Positions 25,105-34,957 of a stretch of 64,000 nucleotides of DNA are shown here, piece after piece; the first letter of the stretch is position 1; each line of letters opens with the position of its first letter. The stretch is from Catalinimonas sp038039535. Lineage in GTDB: Bacteria; Bacteroidota; Bacteroidia; Cytophagales; Cyclobacteriaceae. The stretch spans positions 1 to 64,000 of the forward strand of contig NZ_JBBPHP010000018.1 in the NCBI RefSeq assembly GCF_038039535.1, in the 5' to 3' direction. The notes below the pieces were generated by a model. That model made no database searches, was not told the DNA's origin, and saw only the letters and a program-made list of their open reading frames with translations. The position numbers and the translations under genes were made by a program.

Positions 25105-25944
25105 TTACAGCTCAGGCGTGTTGAAGGTATCTCCCTGACTGATATCACCAGTTTCGTAACCCTTCTGGAACCAGCGCATTCTTTGTGCTGAGGTGCCATG
25201 CGTAAAAGCATCCGGTACCACATAGCCCTGCGACTGTTTTTGAAGCCTGTCATCTCCAATAGCATTTGCGGCTCTTAGGGCTTCTTCAATATCTCCCTGC
25301 TCCAGAATGTCATTCATCTGGTCGGCATGATGCGCCCAGAGACCGGCAAAGAAATCGGCCTGTAATTCCAGCCTTACAGAAAGTTTATTGTATTCCGCTT
25401 CACTCAGTTGCCTTCGCTGTGCCTGTATTTCCCTGCTGATGCCCAGCAAATTCTGCACATGATGGCCTACTTCATGCGCCACCACATAGGCCATAGCAAA
25501 ATCTCCGCCTGCCCCAAGCCGCTGGCTGAGTGTTTTTTGAAAACTCAAATCAATATACACCTGCTGATCTGCCGGACAGTAAAATGGTCCGGTCGCTGCC
25601 TGCGCGTACCCACAAGCCGACTGGTCGGAACCTGAAAACAGCACCAATGTAGGCTCCTGATACTGCCTGCCCTGTTGCTGGAAAATACGGTTCCACACAT
25701 CTTCCGTATCCGCAAGCACTACCGTAACAAATTGCGCCAGTTCATCCTCTTCGGCACTGGTGGTTTGGGTAGTATTCGTTTGCTGGGTAGCTACATTGAG
25801 CAAATCTGATGGATCTCCACCAAATAACATGACCAGTACAATAAGGACCACAGTACCCAGACCGCCTCCTACTGCTACGGATTTTCCCCGACCACCCCGT
25901 CGGTCATCCACGTTGGTACTCTGTCGTCTGCCTTTCCAGCGCAT
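25105..25944 (-). CDS. Neutral zinc metallopeptidase, YpfJ family
   Basis: The 279-residue protein begins with a basic cytoplasmic stretch (RRGGRGKS) and has one membrane segment (about 24-44, TVVLIVLVMLFGG). The remainder faces the periplasm. The zinc site is AHEVGHHVQNLLG (HExxH near residue 157) with a probable third ligand in ELQADFFAGLW near 190. The blocks FSGSDQSACGYAQAATGPFYCP and QVYIDLSFQ are typical of the family. The natural substrate is not known for this family. It lies tail to tail with the hydrolase at 24103, with almost no space between. Confidence 0.92.
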   Translation of the reverse strand: MRWKGRRQSTNVDDRRGGRGKSVAVGGGLGTVVLIVLVMLFGGDPSDLLNVATQQTNTTQTTSAEEDELAQFVTVVLADTEDVWNRIFQQQGRQYQEPTLVLFSGSDQSACGYAQAATGPFYCPADQQVYIDLSFQKTLSQRLGAGGDFAMAYVVAHEVGHHVQNLLGISREIQAQRRQLSEAEYNKLSVRLELQADFFAGLWAHHADQMNDILEQGDIEEALRAANAIGDDRLQKQSQGYVVPDAFTHGTSAQRMRWFQKGYETGDISQGDTFNTPEL

Positions 25945-26146
25945 ACTTTATAAGGTTTGGTTGATAATGAAAGATAACCATTTCTGCGCTAATTGTTCTC
26001 AGGATTAAATGTATGATTATGCATTATTTTTTTTAGCTAAAAAACGTTGAGGAGCTTCTGAAAATATGTGCTTAAAGGTCTTTAAAAAGGAGAAATGAGT
26101 ATGTACACGTATTTTTCTTGTGAAACATTTTGTCTATTTTGCTATT

Positions 26147-26638
26147 ATGAAAACACTTTTTACGCTGGTCTTATTTTGCCTCTTTGGCTTTCCCCTTCTG
26201 GCCCAGTACGAGGAGTTGCTAACTCCATCACTATCCAAGCATAGCATCAGCTTTGACGTTCTGATGCAAATGCCTATTTATGGTGATGTGACAGGCGCAC
26301 CTTCTGTCAATTATGAATATGCTTTTCTTTCCCGATGGAGAACCAGGCTTGGCATGGGAAGCAGCTTTCACAACGATAATCTTTTTATCCCTTTTGGCTT
26401 ACATTATCTCACTGGTCAAAAAGCGCATCATCTTGACTTGAGTGCTGGAGGATATATGCTTGCCTCCTGGTATGAAAGGCCTGAAGGAAGAGCTTTTAGT
26501 ACGCATGTTTACCCTTATGTGGGAGTAGGTTACCGTTATCAGAAAAGCGATCAGGCATTCTTTTTCAAAATACAGCCTGTAGTGCTCGTTCCAATTCCCG
26601 CTCCCTTATTATCTTTAAGTCTCGGCTGGACCTTTTGA
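26147..26638 (+). CDS. Small exported protein, probable outer-membrane beta-barrel
   Basis: I place the start at 26147, where a signal peptide (MKTLFTLVLFCLFGFPLLAQ) begins; a start at 26120 would add nine residues in front of it. The mature part of about 143 residues shows alternating hydrophobic and polar residues with aromatic belts (YGDVTGAPSVNYEYAFLSRW, SAGGYMLASWYERP, YPYVGVGYRYQKSDQAFFF) and ends LSLSLGWTF. This final Phe and the strand pattern fit an eight-stranded barrel. No named family is recognised. It is convergent with the esterase at 26643, four bases apart. Confidence 0.65.
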   Translation: MKTLFTLVLFCLFGFPLLAQYEELLTPSLSKHSISFDVLMQMPIYGDVTGAPSVNYEYAFLSRWRTRLGMGSSFHNDNLFIPFGLHYLTGQKAHHLDLSAGGYMLASWYERPEGRAFSTHVYPYVGVGYRYQKSDQAFFFKIQPVVLVPIPAPLLSLSLGWTF

Positions 26639-26642
26639 TTAT

Positions 26643-27524
26643 CTATGGCTCAAAAGTAGCAGGGCCCTGCAGATAGCCTAATGATTGCAGGAAAAAATCT
26701 GTTTTATAAAGTGTATCCCTAAAATATTTACCCTCTTCCCGGTTCAGATTAAAGAATCCATGACTGGCACCCTCGTATTCGTAAACCTGCGTATTTACCA
26801 AAAGTGCATCTAATTTTGATTCAAGAGCTCGTATATTGGAGATAGGCACCGTAGTATCATCAATTCCGTGAAAAATTAGCGTGGGAGGCATATCCATCTG
26901 CATCCGGTGATAGGGTGATAAGTTAAAGGTGTCCTTTCCCACTGCTTTGGCCCCAAAGCCTTCGGAAGTTGTGTTCACCACCGGATTAAAAAGCAAAAGC
27001 GCATCCGGCATAGGGCTGATACTTTTATCATCCTTGGGATCATTAAAACCCGCTAATGTGGCAGTGCCAAGCGCCAGATGCCCGCCAGCAGAACCACCTC
27101 CGGCAGCCAGTCGGCTGGTATCAATGCCTAATACATCGGCATGCATCTTTATATAGCGCATGACAGAGCGGGCATCCAGTACTGCCTGCTGTGGTGAAGT
27201 ATTGTGTTGATTCTTAATACGGTAATCGGGAGTAATGGCAATCATGCCCCGGGAGGCCAGGTATTTGCTCTGGGGAGCGAAATGGCTCCTGCTTCCCCCT
27301 ACCCATCCTCCGCCAAAAAAGAACACCACTGCTGGTAATTTTTCGGTAGAAACACCTTCCGGATAGTAAATATCCATGGTGAGCTCAGCCTCAGGAGTAG
27401 ATTTGTATGCAATGTTTTTTAAGCTATATTGGGTAGTGTCCAGTTGTTGGGCAAAAGTTTGTAGACTACTTAAAAAAGCGATTAGGAAAAGGATTATTCT
27501 CATGCCAGGATTATTGAAACTCAT
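26643..27524 (-). CDS. Exported alpha/beta hydrolase of the BD-FAE/hormone-sensitive-lipase type
   Basis: The 293-residue product has a signal peptide (ILFLIAFLSSLQTFAQ). FFFGGGWVGGS near residue 68 replaces the usual HGGG oxyanion motif. The nucleophile is in GGGSAGGHLALG near 145. The remaining acid and base are in HGIDDTTVPISN (about 218) and EGASHGFFN (about 255). The early motif YKSTPEAELTMDIYYPEG is common in exported carbohydrate esterases and lipases of this clade. It is likely a periplasmic esterase; the substrate could be an acylated sugar, but nothing in the sequence proves it. Confidence 0.82.
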   Translation of the reverse strand: MSFNNPGMRIILFLIAFLSSLQTFAQQLDTTQYSLKNIAYKSTPEAELTMDIYYPEGVSTEKLPAVVFFFGGGWVGGSRSHFAPQSKYLASRGMIAITPDYRIKNQHNTSPQQAVLDARSVMRYIKMHADVLGIDTSRLAAGGGSAGGHLALGTATLAGFNDPKDDKSISPMPDALLLFNPVVNTTSEGFGAKAVGKDTFNLSPYHRMQMDMPPTLIFHGIDDTTVPISNIRALESKLDALLVNTQVYEYEGASHGFFNLNREEGKYFRDTLYKTDFFLQSLGYLQGPATFEP

Positions 27525-27599
27525 CCTAAATAAGGCTAAAAATTTTACTATTTCCCAATTAGAGGCTAACTTACCGCGGTATATGAAATTCAGGGATTC

Positions 27600-27632
27600 T
27601 TTGTTAAAAATGTACTTTACTCTGTAGTTTTT
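27600..27632 (+). promoter_or_regulatory. Candidate promoter of the aconitase gene
   Basis: TTTG (27600-27603) is followed after 21 bp by TAGTTTTT (27625-27632), which matches the Bacteroidota consensus TTTG/TAnnTTTG in all of the first and seven of eight bases of the second element. The start codon is 67 bp downstream. The call is by eye only. Confidence 0.35.
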
Positions 27633-27699
27633 CTAAGTAAGAATCATGATTTTTTAGATTAGTTTTCATTTTCTCAAATTATTAAAAACCTTCACAAGC

Positions 27700-29973
27700 A
27701 TGGCTTTTGACATTGACATGATCAAAGACGTGTACGCCCGCATGGGTGACCGTATTGATAAAGCACGAAACATTGTAGGTCGTCCCCTGACCTTTGCAGA
27801 AAAAATATTGTATGCTCATTTGTATAAAGGAGATCCTACCGAGGCTTATACCCGGGGCAAAGACTATGTTGACTTTCAGCCTGACAGGGTAGCGATGCAG
27901 GACGCTACTGCGCAGATGGCACTGCTACAATTTATGCAAGCCGGTAAAGACAAAGCCGCCGTACCTTCCACTGTACACTGCGACCACCTGATACAGGCCA
28001 AAGTGGGCGCAATACAGGACCTTAAAACTGCGGTAGAAACCAATAAAGAAGTGTATGATTTCCTTGCTTCTGTTTCCAATAAATATGGTATCGGCTTCTG
28101 GAAGCCCGGTGCAGGTATTATCCACCAGGTAGTGCTTGAAAACTATGCTTTTCCCGGTGGTATGATGATCGGTACTGACTCTCATACGCCTAATGCCGGT
28201 GGTCTGGGAATGATCGCCATTGGTGTAGGTGGTGCTGATGCCGTTGACGTAATGGCAGGTATGCCCTGGGAACTTAAATTTCCTAAGCTGATCGGTGTAA
28301 AGCTTACCGGAAAGATGAGTGGCTGGACCTCCGCCAAAGACGTAATCCTCAAAGTAGCCGGAATATTAACTGTAAAAGGTGGAACCGGAGCTATTGTAGA
28401 ATACTTTGGTGATGGCGCAGACGGACTTTCCTGTACGGGTAAAGGTACTATCTGTAATATGGGAGCTGAGATCGGTGCAACCACTTCTCTTTTCCATTAC
28501 AGTAGTAAAATGAAGGACTATCTGGAGGCTACCGATCGTGCAGATATCGCGGCAGAAGTGGAAAAGGTAGCCGATCATCTTCGTGCTGACCCTGAAGTAT
28601 TTGATGCTCCTGAAAAATACTATGATCAGGTGATTGAGATTGACCTGAACGAGCTTGAGCCTCACGTCAACGGTCCTTTCACTCCTGACCTGGCGTGGCC
28701 TATTTCTAAACTGGCTGAAGCGGTAAAAAAGCATGAGTGGCCGGAAGAAATTGAAGTAGGTCTGATCGGTTCCTGCACTAACTCTTCCTACGAAGATTTA
28801 ACCAGAGCAGCATCTATCGCTCAGCAAGCCATTGACAAAAAATTAGTAGCGAAATCAGAATATACCATTACGCCCGGTTCTGAAATGGTCCGCTTCACCG
28901 CCGATCGTGATGGTCTGCTGAATACTTTTGACAAAATGGGCGGTGTAGTCCTGGCGAATGCCTGTGGGCCTTGTATCGGACAGTGGGCAAGACATACAGA
29001 TGATCCTGACAAAAAGAACTCTATTGTCACATCTTTCAACCGTAACTTTGCCAAACGTAATGACGGTAATCCTAATACGCACTCATTTGTGGCTTCACCA
29101 GAGCTGACAACTGCTTTGGCTTTGGCAGGCAGGCTGTCTTTTAATCCCCTGAAGGATACTCTGAAGAATGAAGCCGGGGAAGATGTCATGCTGGATGAAC
29201 CTAAGGGTATAGAATTACCGACTAAAGGATTTGCGGTAGAAGATGCCGGTTATCAGGAACCTGCCAAAGACGGTAGCGGAGTAGAAGTTGTGGTAAAACC
29301 TGACTCTGACCGCCTACAGATATTAACTCCTTTTGATCCCTGGGATGGAGGTAATATTAAAGGCATGAAGCTTTTACTAAAAGCATTTGGGAAGTGTACT
29401 ACCGACCACATTTCTATGGCTGGTCCATGGTTGCGTTATCGTGGTCACCTGGATAACATTTCTAATAACTGCTTTATCGGAGCCATCAACGCTTACAATA
29501 AAGAAGCCAATAAGGTAAAAAGCCAGATTAGCGGCGAATATGGCGCAGTTCCTGATACTGCCCGATTGTATAAAAAAGAAGGCGTGCCGACAATCGTAGT
29601 GGGTGATGATAACTATGGTGAAGGATCATCTCGTGAGCACGCTGCGATGGAACCTCGCCATCTCGGGGTTAGAATTGTACTGGTAAAATCATTTGCCCGT
29701 ATCCACGAGACTAACCTGAAAAAGCAGGGTATGCTGGCACTGACCTTTGCTAATCCGGCGGATTATGATAAGGTGCAGGAAGATGATACCATTGAAACCG
29801 TAGACCTGGATCAGTTTGCTCCTGACAAGCAGGTAACGCTTAAACTGATACATACTGATGGTTCTGAGGATCTGATTAAAACGAACCATACTTATAATGA
29901 AAATCAGATTGAATGGTTTAAGTCAGGTTCTGCCCTGAATCTGATCAAGAAGTTGGAAGAAGGGAAGGCTTAA
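27700..29973 (+). CDS. acn: Aconitate hydratase (mitochondrial-type aconitase)
   Basis: At 757 residues it has the size and layout of the mitochondrial aconitase type, not of E. coli AcnA (891) or AcnB. It interconverts citrate and isocitrate in the TCA cycle using a [4Fe-4S] cluster. The cluster cysteines are in GSCTNSSYEDL (about residue 359) and ANACGPCIGQW (about 422 and 425). Substrate-binding blocks include STVHCDHLIQAK, GTDSHTPNAGGLG and GDDNYGEGSSREHAA in the swivelling C-terminal domain. It stands alone with its own terminator, so it is likely a single-gene transcript. Confidence 0.96.
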   Translation: MAFDIDMIKDVYARMGDRIDKARNIVGRPLTFAEKILYAHLYKGDPTEAYTRGKDYVDFQPDRVAMQDATAQMALLQFMQAGKDKAAVPSTVHCDHLIQAKVGAIQDLKTAVETNKEVYDFLASVSNKYGIGFWKPGAGIIHQVVLENYAFPGGMMIGTDSHTPNAGGLGMIAIGVGGADAVDVMAGMPWELKFPKLIGVKLTGKMSGWTSAKDVILKVAGILTVKGGTGAIVEYFGDGADGLSCTGKGTICNMGAEIGATTSLFHYSSKMKDYLEATDRADIAAEVEKVADHLRADPEVFDAPEKYYDQVIEIDLNELEPHVNGPFTPDLAWPISKLAEAVKKHEWPEEIEVGLIGSCTNSSYEDLTRAASIAQQAIDKKLVAKSEYTITPGSEMVRFTADRDGLLNTFDKMGGVVLANACGPCIGQWARHTDDPDKKNSIVTSFNRNFAKRNDGNPNTHSFVASPELTTALALAGRLSFNPLKDTLKNEAGEDVMLDEPKGIELPTKGFAVEDAGYQEPAKDGSGVEVVVKPDSDRLQILTPFDPWDGGNIKGMKLLLKAFGKCTTDHISMAGPWLRYRGHLDNISNNCFIGAINAYNKEANKVKSQISGEYGAVPDTARLYKKEGVPTIVVGDDNYGEGSSREHAAMEPRHLGVRIVLVKSFARIHETNLKKQGMLALTFANPADYDKVQEDDTIETVDLDQFAPDKQVTLKLIHTDGSEDLIKTNHTYNENQIEWFKSGSALNLIKKLEEGKA

Positions 29974-29992
29974 TCCAATTCCTATTTCACAC

Positions 29993-30025
29993 AAACTCCA
30001 CTCAGGTATGGGTGGAGTTTTTTTA
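29993..30025 (+). terminator. Intrinsic terminator of the aconitase gene
   Basis: AAACTCCAC (29993-30001) and GTGGAGTTT (30012-30020) form a perfect 9-bp stem with a 10-nt loop, followed by four more T. It lies 20 bp after the aconitase stop codon. Confidence 0.9.
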
Positions 30026-30302
30026 TGTCCTCACTCTTAATCCAGAGAGGATAGTTTCTTTTTTTGCATGAATTATGCAAATACACTTTATTTTGTATAA
30101 ATCCTGCAATTGCAAAGATGATAACCTTATCAACAGCGCTACTGGCTTGTAAATAGTTGGGTTTGCCTCTCCATTACTTCTTTTTTAATAAATCTTAATC
30201 TTCTAAATTTCTCAAGCTTTTTAGTAGCTACTTCAAAGTAATTTTTAACACCTTTGCTGCTCAACATTTTATACTTTTTCACTCACAAGCTCTTAGATTT
30301 CC

Positions 30303-32696
30303 ATGCACAAATTTCATCTTGCACTCAAAGCAATAGCCTTTTGTATCCCTGTATTTTGCCAGTCAATCATTGCAAATGCCCAGAGCAATCCCCCCTATAA
30401 AAACCCTGAACTGAGTACGGATGAGCGGGTCAACGACTTAATCAGTCGCATGACTATGGAAGAAAAGGTGGGTCAGATATCCACCCTACTTGGCTGGGAA
30501 ATGTATGAGAAGCAGGGCAATCAAGTGCTTGCCAGTGATAAGTTTAAAAAAGCGATACAGGAAAGGCATATCGGACTGCTGTGGGCAACCTTACGTGCTG
30601 ATCCCTGGACCCAAAAAACACTGGAAACAGGCGTGAATCCCAAACTGTCTGCCGAAGCGACCAATGCTTTGCAAAAATATGTAATGGAAAATACCCGCCT
30701 GGGTATTCCTCTACTCCTTTCAGAAGAATGCGCGCATGGTCACATGGCTATTGGTACAACTGTTTTCCCTACCTCTATTGGTCAGAGCAGTACCTGGAAC
30801 CCGGAATTGATACAAAGTATGGCCAGTGTAATTGCCCAGGAAGCACGCCTGCAGGGTGCTCATGTAGGATATGGTCCGGTATTAGACCTGGCCAGAGAGC
30901 CGCGCTGGTCAAGGGTAGAAGAAACTTATGGAGAAGACCCTGTACTCAATGGTACGATGGGCAAAGCGGTAGTAAGTGGTTTTCAGGGCAATAGCTTAAG
31001 AGATGGAGAGCATGTCATTTCTACACTGAAGCATTTTACTGCCTATGGTGTACCTGAGGGCGGACATAACGGGAATAGTATTAGTGTGGGGCAGAGAGAA
31101 TTGTTTGAATCCTACCTTCCTCCCTTTCAGGATGCGGTAGAAGCGGGTGCTTTATCCGTAATGACTGCCTATAATGCTATTGATGGCATACCCTGTACTG
31201 CCCATGAAATGCTGCTTCAGGATGTGCTGCGCCAGAGTTGGGGTTTTGAAGGTTTTGTAGTCTCTGACCTGGGAAGTATTGAAGGGATTAGAGGAAGTCA
31301 TCGTGTAGCAGCCAGTCCTGAGGATGCCGCGGCACAGGCAATCAATGCCGGTCTTGATGCCGACCTGGGAGGAAATGGATTTGGCTATGCTCTGATTAAA
31401 GCGGTACAATCCGGTCTGGTAGAGCAAAAAGTGTTAGACAGAGCTGTTTCCAATGTGTTGAGGTTAAAGTTTGAGATGGGGCTTTTTGAAAATCCTTATG
31501 TAGAACCTGAGAGAGCAGATCGGGAAGTTAGAAATGAAGAACATATCCAACTGGCCCGACAAGTAGCTCGTGAATCCATTACCCTGCTGAAAAATGAAAA
31601 TCAGCTGTTACCCCTAAGCAAAGAGCTTAAGCGGATAGCGGTAATTGGTCCTAATGCCGATAATCAGTACAATCAGTTGGGCGATTATACTGCCCCTCAG
31701 GCTGAAGATCATGTTGTAACCGTATTAGAAGGGATACAAAATAAACTGCGTAATCAGGCTCAGATTAGTTATGTGAAAGGCTGTGCCATTCGCGATACTA
31801 CTCAACTCAACATTGATGAAGCAGTGGAAGCTGCCAAAAATGCTGAAGTAGCCGTGGTGGTACTCGGTGGTTCCAGTGCCCGTGATTTCAAAACCGAATA
31901 CATTGATACCGGCGCGGCTACGGTGAGTGACCTGGAGGATGATGAACCTATCAGTGATATGGAAAGCGGAGAAGGTTTTGACCGCGCCACACTTAATTTG
32001 ATGGGCAAACAGTTGCAACTCCTTAAGCAAGTGCAAGCTACAGGAACTCCTGTAGTATTGGTGCTAATCAAGGGCAGACCTCTCACCCTCAACTGGCCTG
32101 CTGAAAACATACCGGCTATCTTAGACGCCTGGTATCCTGGTCAGGAAGGCGGAAATGCCATCGTCGATGTAATTTTTGGAGATTACAATCCGGCAGGTAG
32201 ATTGCCAATTTCAGTGCCAAAATTTGTAGGCCAGCTACCGGTGTATTACAATGCCAAACCTCCGGTAAAACATGATTATGTAGAAATGGATGCTGGACCT
32301 CTTTACAGCTTTGGGCATGGGCTCAGTTATTCTACTTTTGAATACAGTAATCTCAGTATCAGTCCTGATGAATCTGCTGACAGTCTTTCTGTACAAATTA
32401 GTTTTACCCTGAAAAACACCAGTGAAATCGCAGGAGATGAAGTAGCCCAGCTCTACTTGCGAGATATGGTAAGCTCAACTGTGAGTCCACTCAAACAACT
32501 TAAAAAGTTTAAGCGTGTACATCTGAAAGCTGGGGAACGGCAGCAATTGACTTTTACCCTAAACCGGAAAGATTTGAAGTTACTAAACCGAGATATGGAA
32601 TGGGTAGTAGAAAAAGGTGAGTTTGCGGTAATGATCGGTACTTCATCAGAAGACATCCGGCTGAAAGAGACTTTTGAGCTTGTGAATAATTGGTAG
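30303..32696 (+). CDS. Exported GH3 beta-glucosidase-like glycosidase
   Basis: The 797-residue protein has a signal peptide (AIAFCIPVFCQSIIANAQ) and then the GH3 catalytic barrel. Visible are KHFTAYGVPEGGHNG and the nucleophile Asp in GFVVSDLGSIEGI near residue 321. The alpha/beta sandwich domain (ITLLKNENQLLPL, IAVIGPNADN) and a C-terminal fibronectin III-like domain (AGDEVAQLYLRD, LKKFKRVHLKAGERQQLTF) follow. The layout is that of BglX-type beta-glucosidases and related beta-xylosidases. The exact sugar is uncertain. It is probably periplasmic and would release monosaccharides for the oxidation pathway elsewhere in the window; that link is inferred. Confidence 0.9.
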   Translation: MHKFHLALKAIAFCIPVFCQSIIANAQSNPPYKNPELSTDERVNDLISRMTMEEKVGQISTLLGWEMYEKQGNQVLASDKFKKAIQERHIGLLWATLRADPWTQKTLETGVNPKLSAEATNALQKYVMENTRLGIPLLLSEECAHGHMAIGTTVFPTSIGQSSTWNPELIQSMASVIAQEARLQGAHVGYGPVLDLAREPRWSRVEETYGEDPVLNGTMGKAVVSGFQGNSLRDGEHVISTLKHFTAYGVPEGGHNGNSISVGQRELFESYLPPFQDAVEAGALSVMTAYNAIDGIPCTAHEMLLQDVLRQSWGFEGFVVSDLGSIEGIRGSHRVAASPEDAAAQAINAGLDADLGGNGFGYALIKAVQSGLVEQKVLDRAVSNVLRLKFEMGLFENPYVEPERADREVRNEEHIQLARQVARESITLLKNENQLLPLSKELKRIAVIGPNADNQYNQLGDYTAPQAEDHVVTVLEGIQNKLRNQAQISYVKGCAIRDTTQLNIDEAVEAAKNAEVAVVVLGGSSARDFKTEYIDTGAATVSDLEDDEPISDMESGEGFDRATLNLMGKQLQLLKQVQATGTPVVLVLIKGRPLTLNWPAENIPAILDAWYPGQEGGNAIVDVIFGDYNPAGRLPISVPKFVGQLPVYYNAKPPVKHDYVEMDAGPLYSFGHGLSYSTFEYSNLSISPDESADSLSVQISFTLKNTSEIAGDEVAQLYLRDMVSSTVSPLKQLKKFKRVHLKAGERQQLTFTLNRKDLKLLNRDMEWVVEKGEFAVMIGTSSEDIRLKETFELVNNW

Positions 32697-32708
32697 CTGA
32701 TGTTACAG

Positions 32709-32758
32709 CAGATCTGCCAGAAAAAGGGTGTGGCCATTTCAACAATCTGGCAGATCTG
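32709..32758. repeat. Intergenic hairpin, possible single copy of the hairpin family
   Basis: CAGATCTGCCAGA (32709-32721) and TCTGGCAGATCTG (32746-32758) are a perfect 13-bp inverted repeat with a 24-nt loop. It lies between the convergent GH3 and mutase genes. There is no T run directly after either arm, so it is not a standard terminator. Read on the minus strand, the loop contains GAAATGGCCACACC, close to GAAAATCTGCCACACC of the second unit in the 23467-23836 array. Arm length and loop size also match that array, so it may be a dispersed copy. Confidence 0.5.
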
Positions 32759-32811
32759 TCAACATTTTAATAGAGAGGAATATAAGCTCCAGAATTGGGC
32801 AACCATGCAGA

Positions 32812-34953
32812 TTATTGTGCTTCCATCAGGGCTTTCAGAATTTCCTGCGCGGCTTTAGCGATTACTGTACCCGGACCAAATATTTTTAACACTCCGGCCT
32901 TATACAGAAAATCGTAATCGTTAGGCGGGATGACCCCTCCGGCAATGATTTCAATATCTTCTCTCTCAATCTTTTTGAGTTCTTCCTTCAACTGTGGAAT
33001 CAGGGTTTTATGTCCACCGGCAAGACTGGAAACACCGATCAGATGCACATCATTCTCAGCCGCCTGTCGGGCTACCTCTTCTGGTGTCTGGAAAAGGGGG
33101 CCTATATCCACGTCAAAGCCTAGATCGGCAAAGCTGGTAGCAATTACTTTAGCTCCCCGGTCATGACCGTCCTGCCCCATTTTGGCTACCATCATTCGGG
33201 GGCGACGACCTTCTTCTTTGGCAAAGGCATCGGATAACTTTCTGGCTTCGGCAAAATCCTGATTGTTTGACACTGCTTTAGCGTATACTCCTGATATAGT
33301 TTTTACGGTTGCCTGGTGACGGCCAAAAGCCTTTTCCATAGCATCAGATATTTCTCCTAATGTAGCTCTTTTTCTGGCAGCTTCTACGGCTAAACTTAGC
33401 AAATTCCCATCTTTGGTTTCTGCGCATTTCGTCAGATTAGCCAGCGCATGCTTTACCTCTTTATTATTTCTGTTAGCTTTCACTTCCTGGAGTCTTTTTA
33501 ATTGAGAGGCTTTAACCTGGGCATTATCTACTTCTCTTAAGTCAAAAGATTGGTCTTCTCCGGCAGCATTCTCTACTCTGAAAAGATTCACACCAATAAT
33601 ATTCTCTTGCCCAGAATCTATATGGGCCTGTTTACGTGCAGCAGCCTCTTCAATACGCATCTTGGGTACACCCTGCTCAATGGCTTTGGCCATTCCACCC
33701 AGTTCTTCTACTTCATCAATCATAGTAAGTGCCCTGCGGCACAAAGCATCTGTCAGATACTCTACATAATATGAACCTCCCCAGGGATCAACGATATGGG
33801 TGATGTCTATTTCTTCCTGAAGGTATAATTGCGTATTACGAGCGATACGGGCAGAAAATTCTGTAGGCAAGGCAATGGCTTCGTCCAGTGAATTGGTATG
33901 TAAAGATTGCGTTCCTCCAAACACTGCAGCCATCGCTTCTATGCAGGTTCTGGTTACATTGTTGAATGGATCCTGCTCGGTAAGACTATAGCCAGAAGTC
34001 TGACTATGGGCACGAAGAGCCAGCGATTTTGGGTTTTGCGGATCAAACTGCTTCATCAACTTAGCCCAAAGTAATCGCCCGGCACGCAACTTGGCAATTT
34101 CCATAAAATGATGCATACCTATACCCCAGAAGAAAGACAAACGAGGAGCGAATTCATCAATTTTTAAGCCTGCTTTCAAACCTGTTCTAACATATTCCAA
34201 TCCATCTGCCAGCGTATAGGCAAGTTCTACATCTGCTGGTGCTCCTGCCTCATGCATATGATAACCACTGATACTTATGGAGTTGAAGCGTGGCATTTTT
34301 TCAGCCGTGAAACTAAAAATATCAGCAATAATGCGTAAGGATGGCGCAGGAGGATAGATGTAGGTATTGCGCACCATAAACTCTTTCAGGATATCATTCT
34401 GTATAGTACCACTCAATTGTTCGGGCTTTACACCCTGCTCTTCAGCAGCTACTATAAAAAAAGCCATGATGGGAATCACTGCGCCATTCATCGTCATAGA
34501 GACCGACATCTTTTCCAGCGGAATCTGGTCAAAAAGAATCTTCATGTCTTCCACCGTATCTATGGCAACACCAGCTTTGCCTACATCTCCTGCTACTCTT
34601 GGATGGTCAGAATCATAGCCTCTATGCGTGGCCAGGTCAAAGGCTACCGATAACCCTTTCTGTCCTGCCGCCAGATTTTTACGGTAAAATTCGTTAGATT
34701 CTTCCGCAGTAGAAAAACCGGCATACTGCCTTATCGTCCAGGGGCGAGACGCATACATACTGGCATATGGTCCACGAAGATAAGGAGGAACACCGCCTAC
34801 AAAATGAATATGATCAGCACTTTTCAGGTCTGCGCCCTCATAAAAAGAATAAATATCAATCTTTTCTGGAGAACTCCACGCTTTATCTTTGGTAGGAGAC
34901 TTTGAAGAGTGTGATGGAAAAGAAAGTTTATGTTTTGAGAAGTCAGGCTTCAT
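32812..34953 (-). CDS. mutB: Methylmalonyl-CoA mutase, large (catalytic) subunit
   Basis: The 713-residue protein converts (R)-methylmalonyl-CoA and succinyl-CoA with adenosylcobalamin. The N-terminal barrel shows the CoA and substrate residues in FVGGVPPYLRGPYASMY and RPWTIRQYAGFSTAEESN. The C-terminal cobalamin domain has the DxHxxG motif in KMGQDGHDRGAKV near residue 597, plus SSLAGGH and GGVIPPNDY. It follows the small subunit gene by four bases, so the two are translated from one message and form the heterodimer typical of Bacteroidota. Confidence 0.97.
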   Translation of the reverse strand: MKPDFSKHKLSFPSHSSKSPTKDKAWSSPEKIDIYSFYEGADLKSADHIHFVGGVPPYLRGPYASMYASRPWTIRQYAGFSTAEESNEFYRKNLAAGQKGLSVAFDLATHRGYDSDHPRVAGDVGKAGVAIDTVEDMKILFDQIPLEKMSVSMTMNGAVIPIMAFFIVAAEEQGVKPEQLSGTIQNDILKEFMVRNTYIYPPAPSLRIIADIFSFTAEKMPRFNSISISGYHMHEAGAPADVELAYTLADGLEYVRTGLKAGLKIDEFAPRLSFFWGIGMHHFMEIAKLRAGRLLWAKLMKQFDPQNPKSLALRAHSQTSGYSLTEQDPFNNVTRTCIEAMAAVFGGTQSLHTNSLDEAIALPTEFSARIARNTQLYLQEEIDITHIVDPWGGSYYVEYLTDALCRRALTMIDEVEELGGMAKAIEQGVPKMRIEEAAARKQAHIDSGQENIIGVNLFRVENAAGEDQSFDLREVDNAQVKASQLKRLQEVKANRNNKEVKHALANLTKCAETKDGNLLSLAVEAARKRATLGEISDAMEKAFGRHQATVKTISGVYAKAVSNNQDFAEARKLSDAFAKEEGRRPRMMVAKMGQDGHDRGAKVIATSFADLGFDVDIGPLFQTPEEVARQAAENDVHLIGVSSLAGGHKTLIPQLKEELKKIEREDIEIIAGGVIPPNDYDFLYKAGVLKIFGPGTVIAKAAQEILKALMEAQ

Positions 34954-34957
34954 TCCT

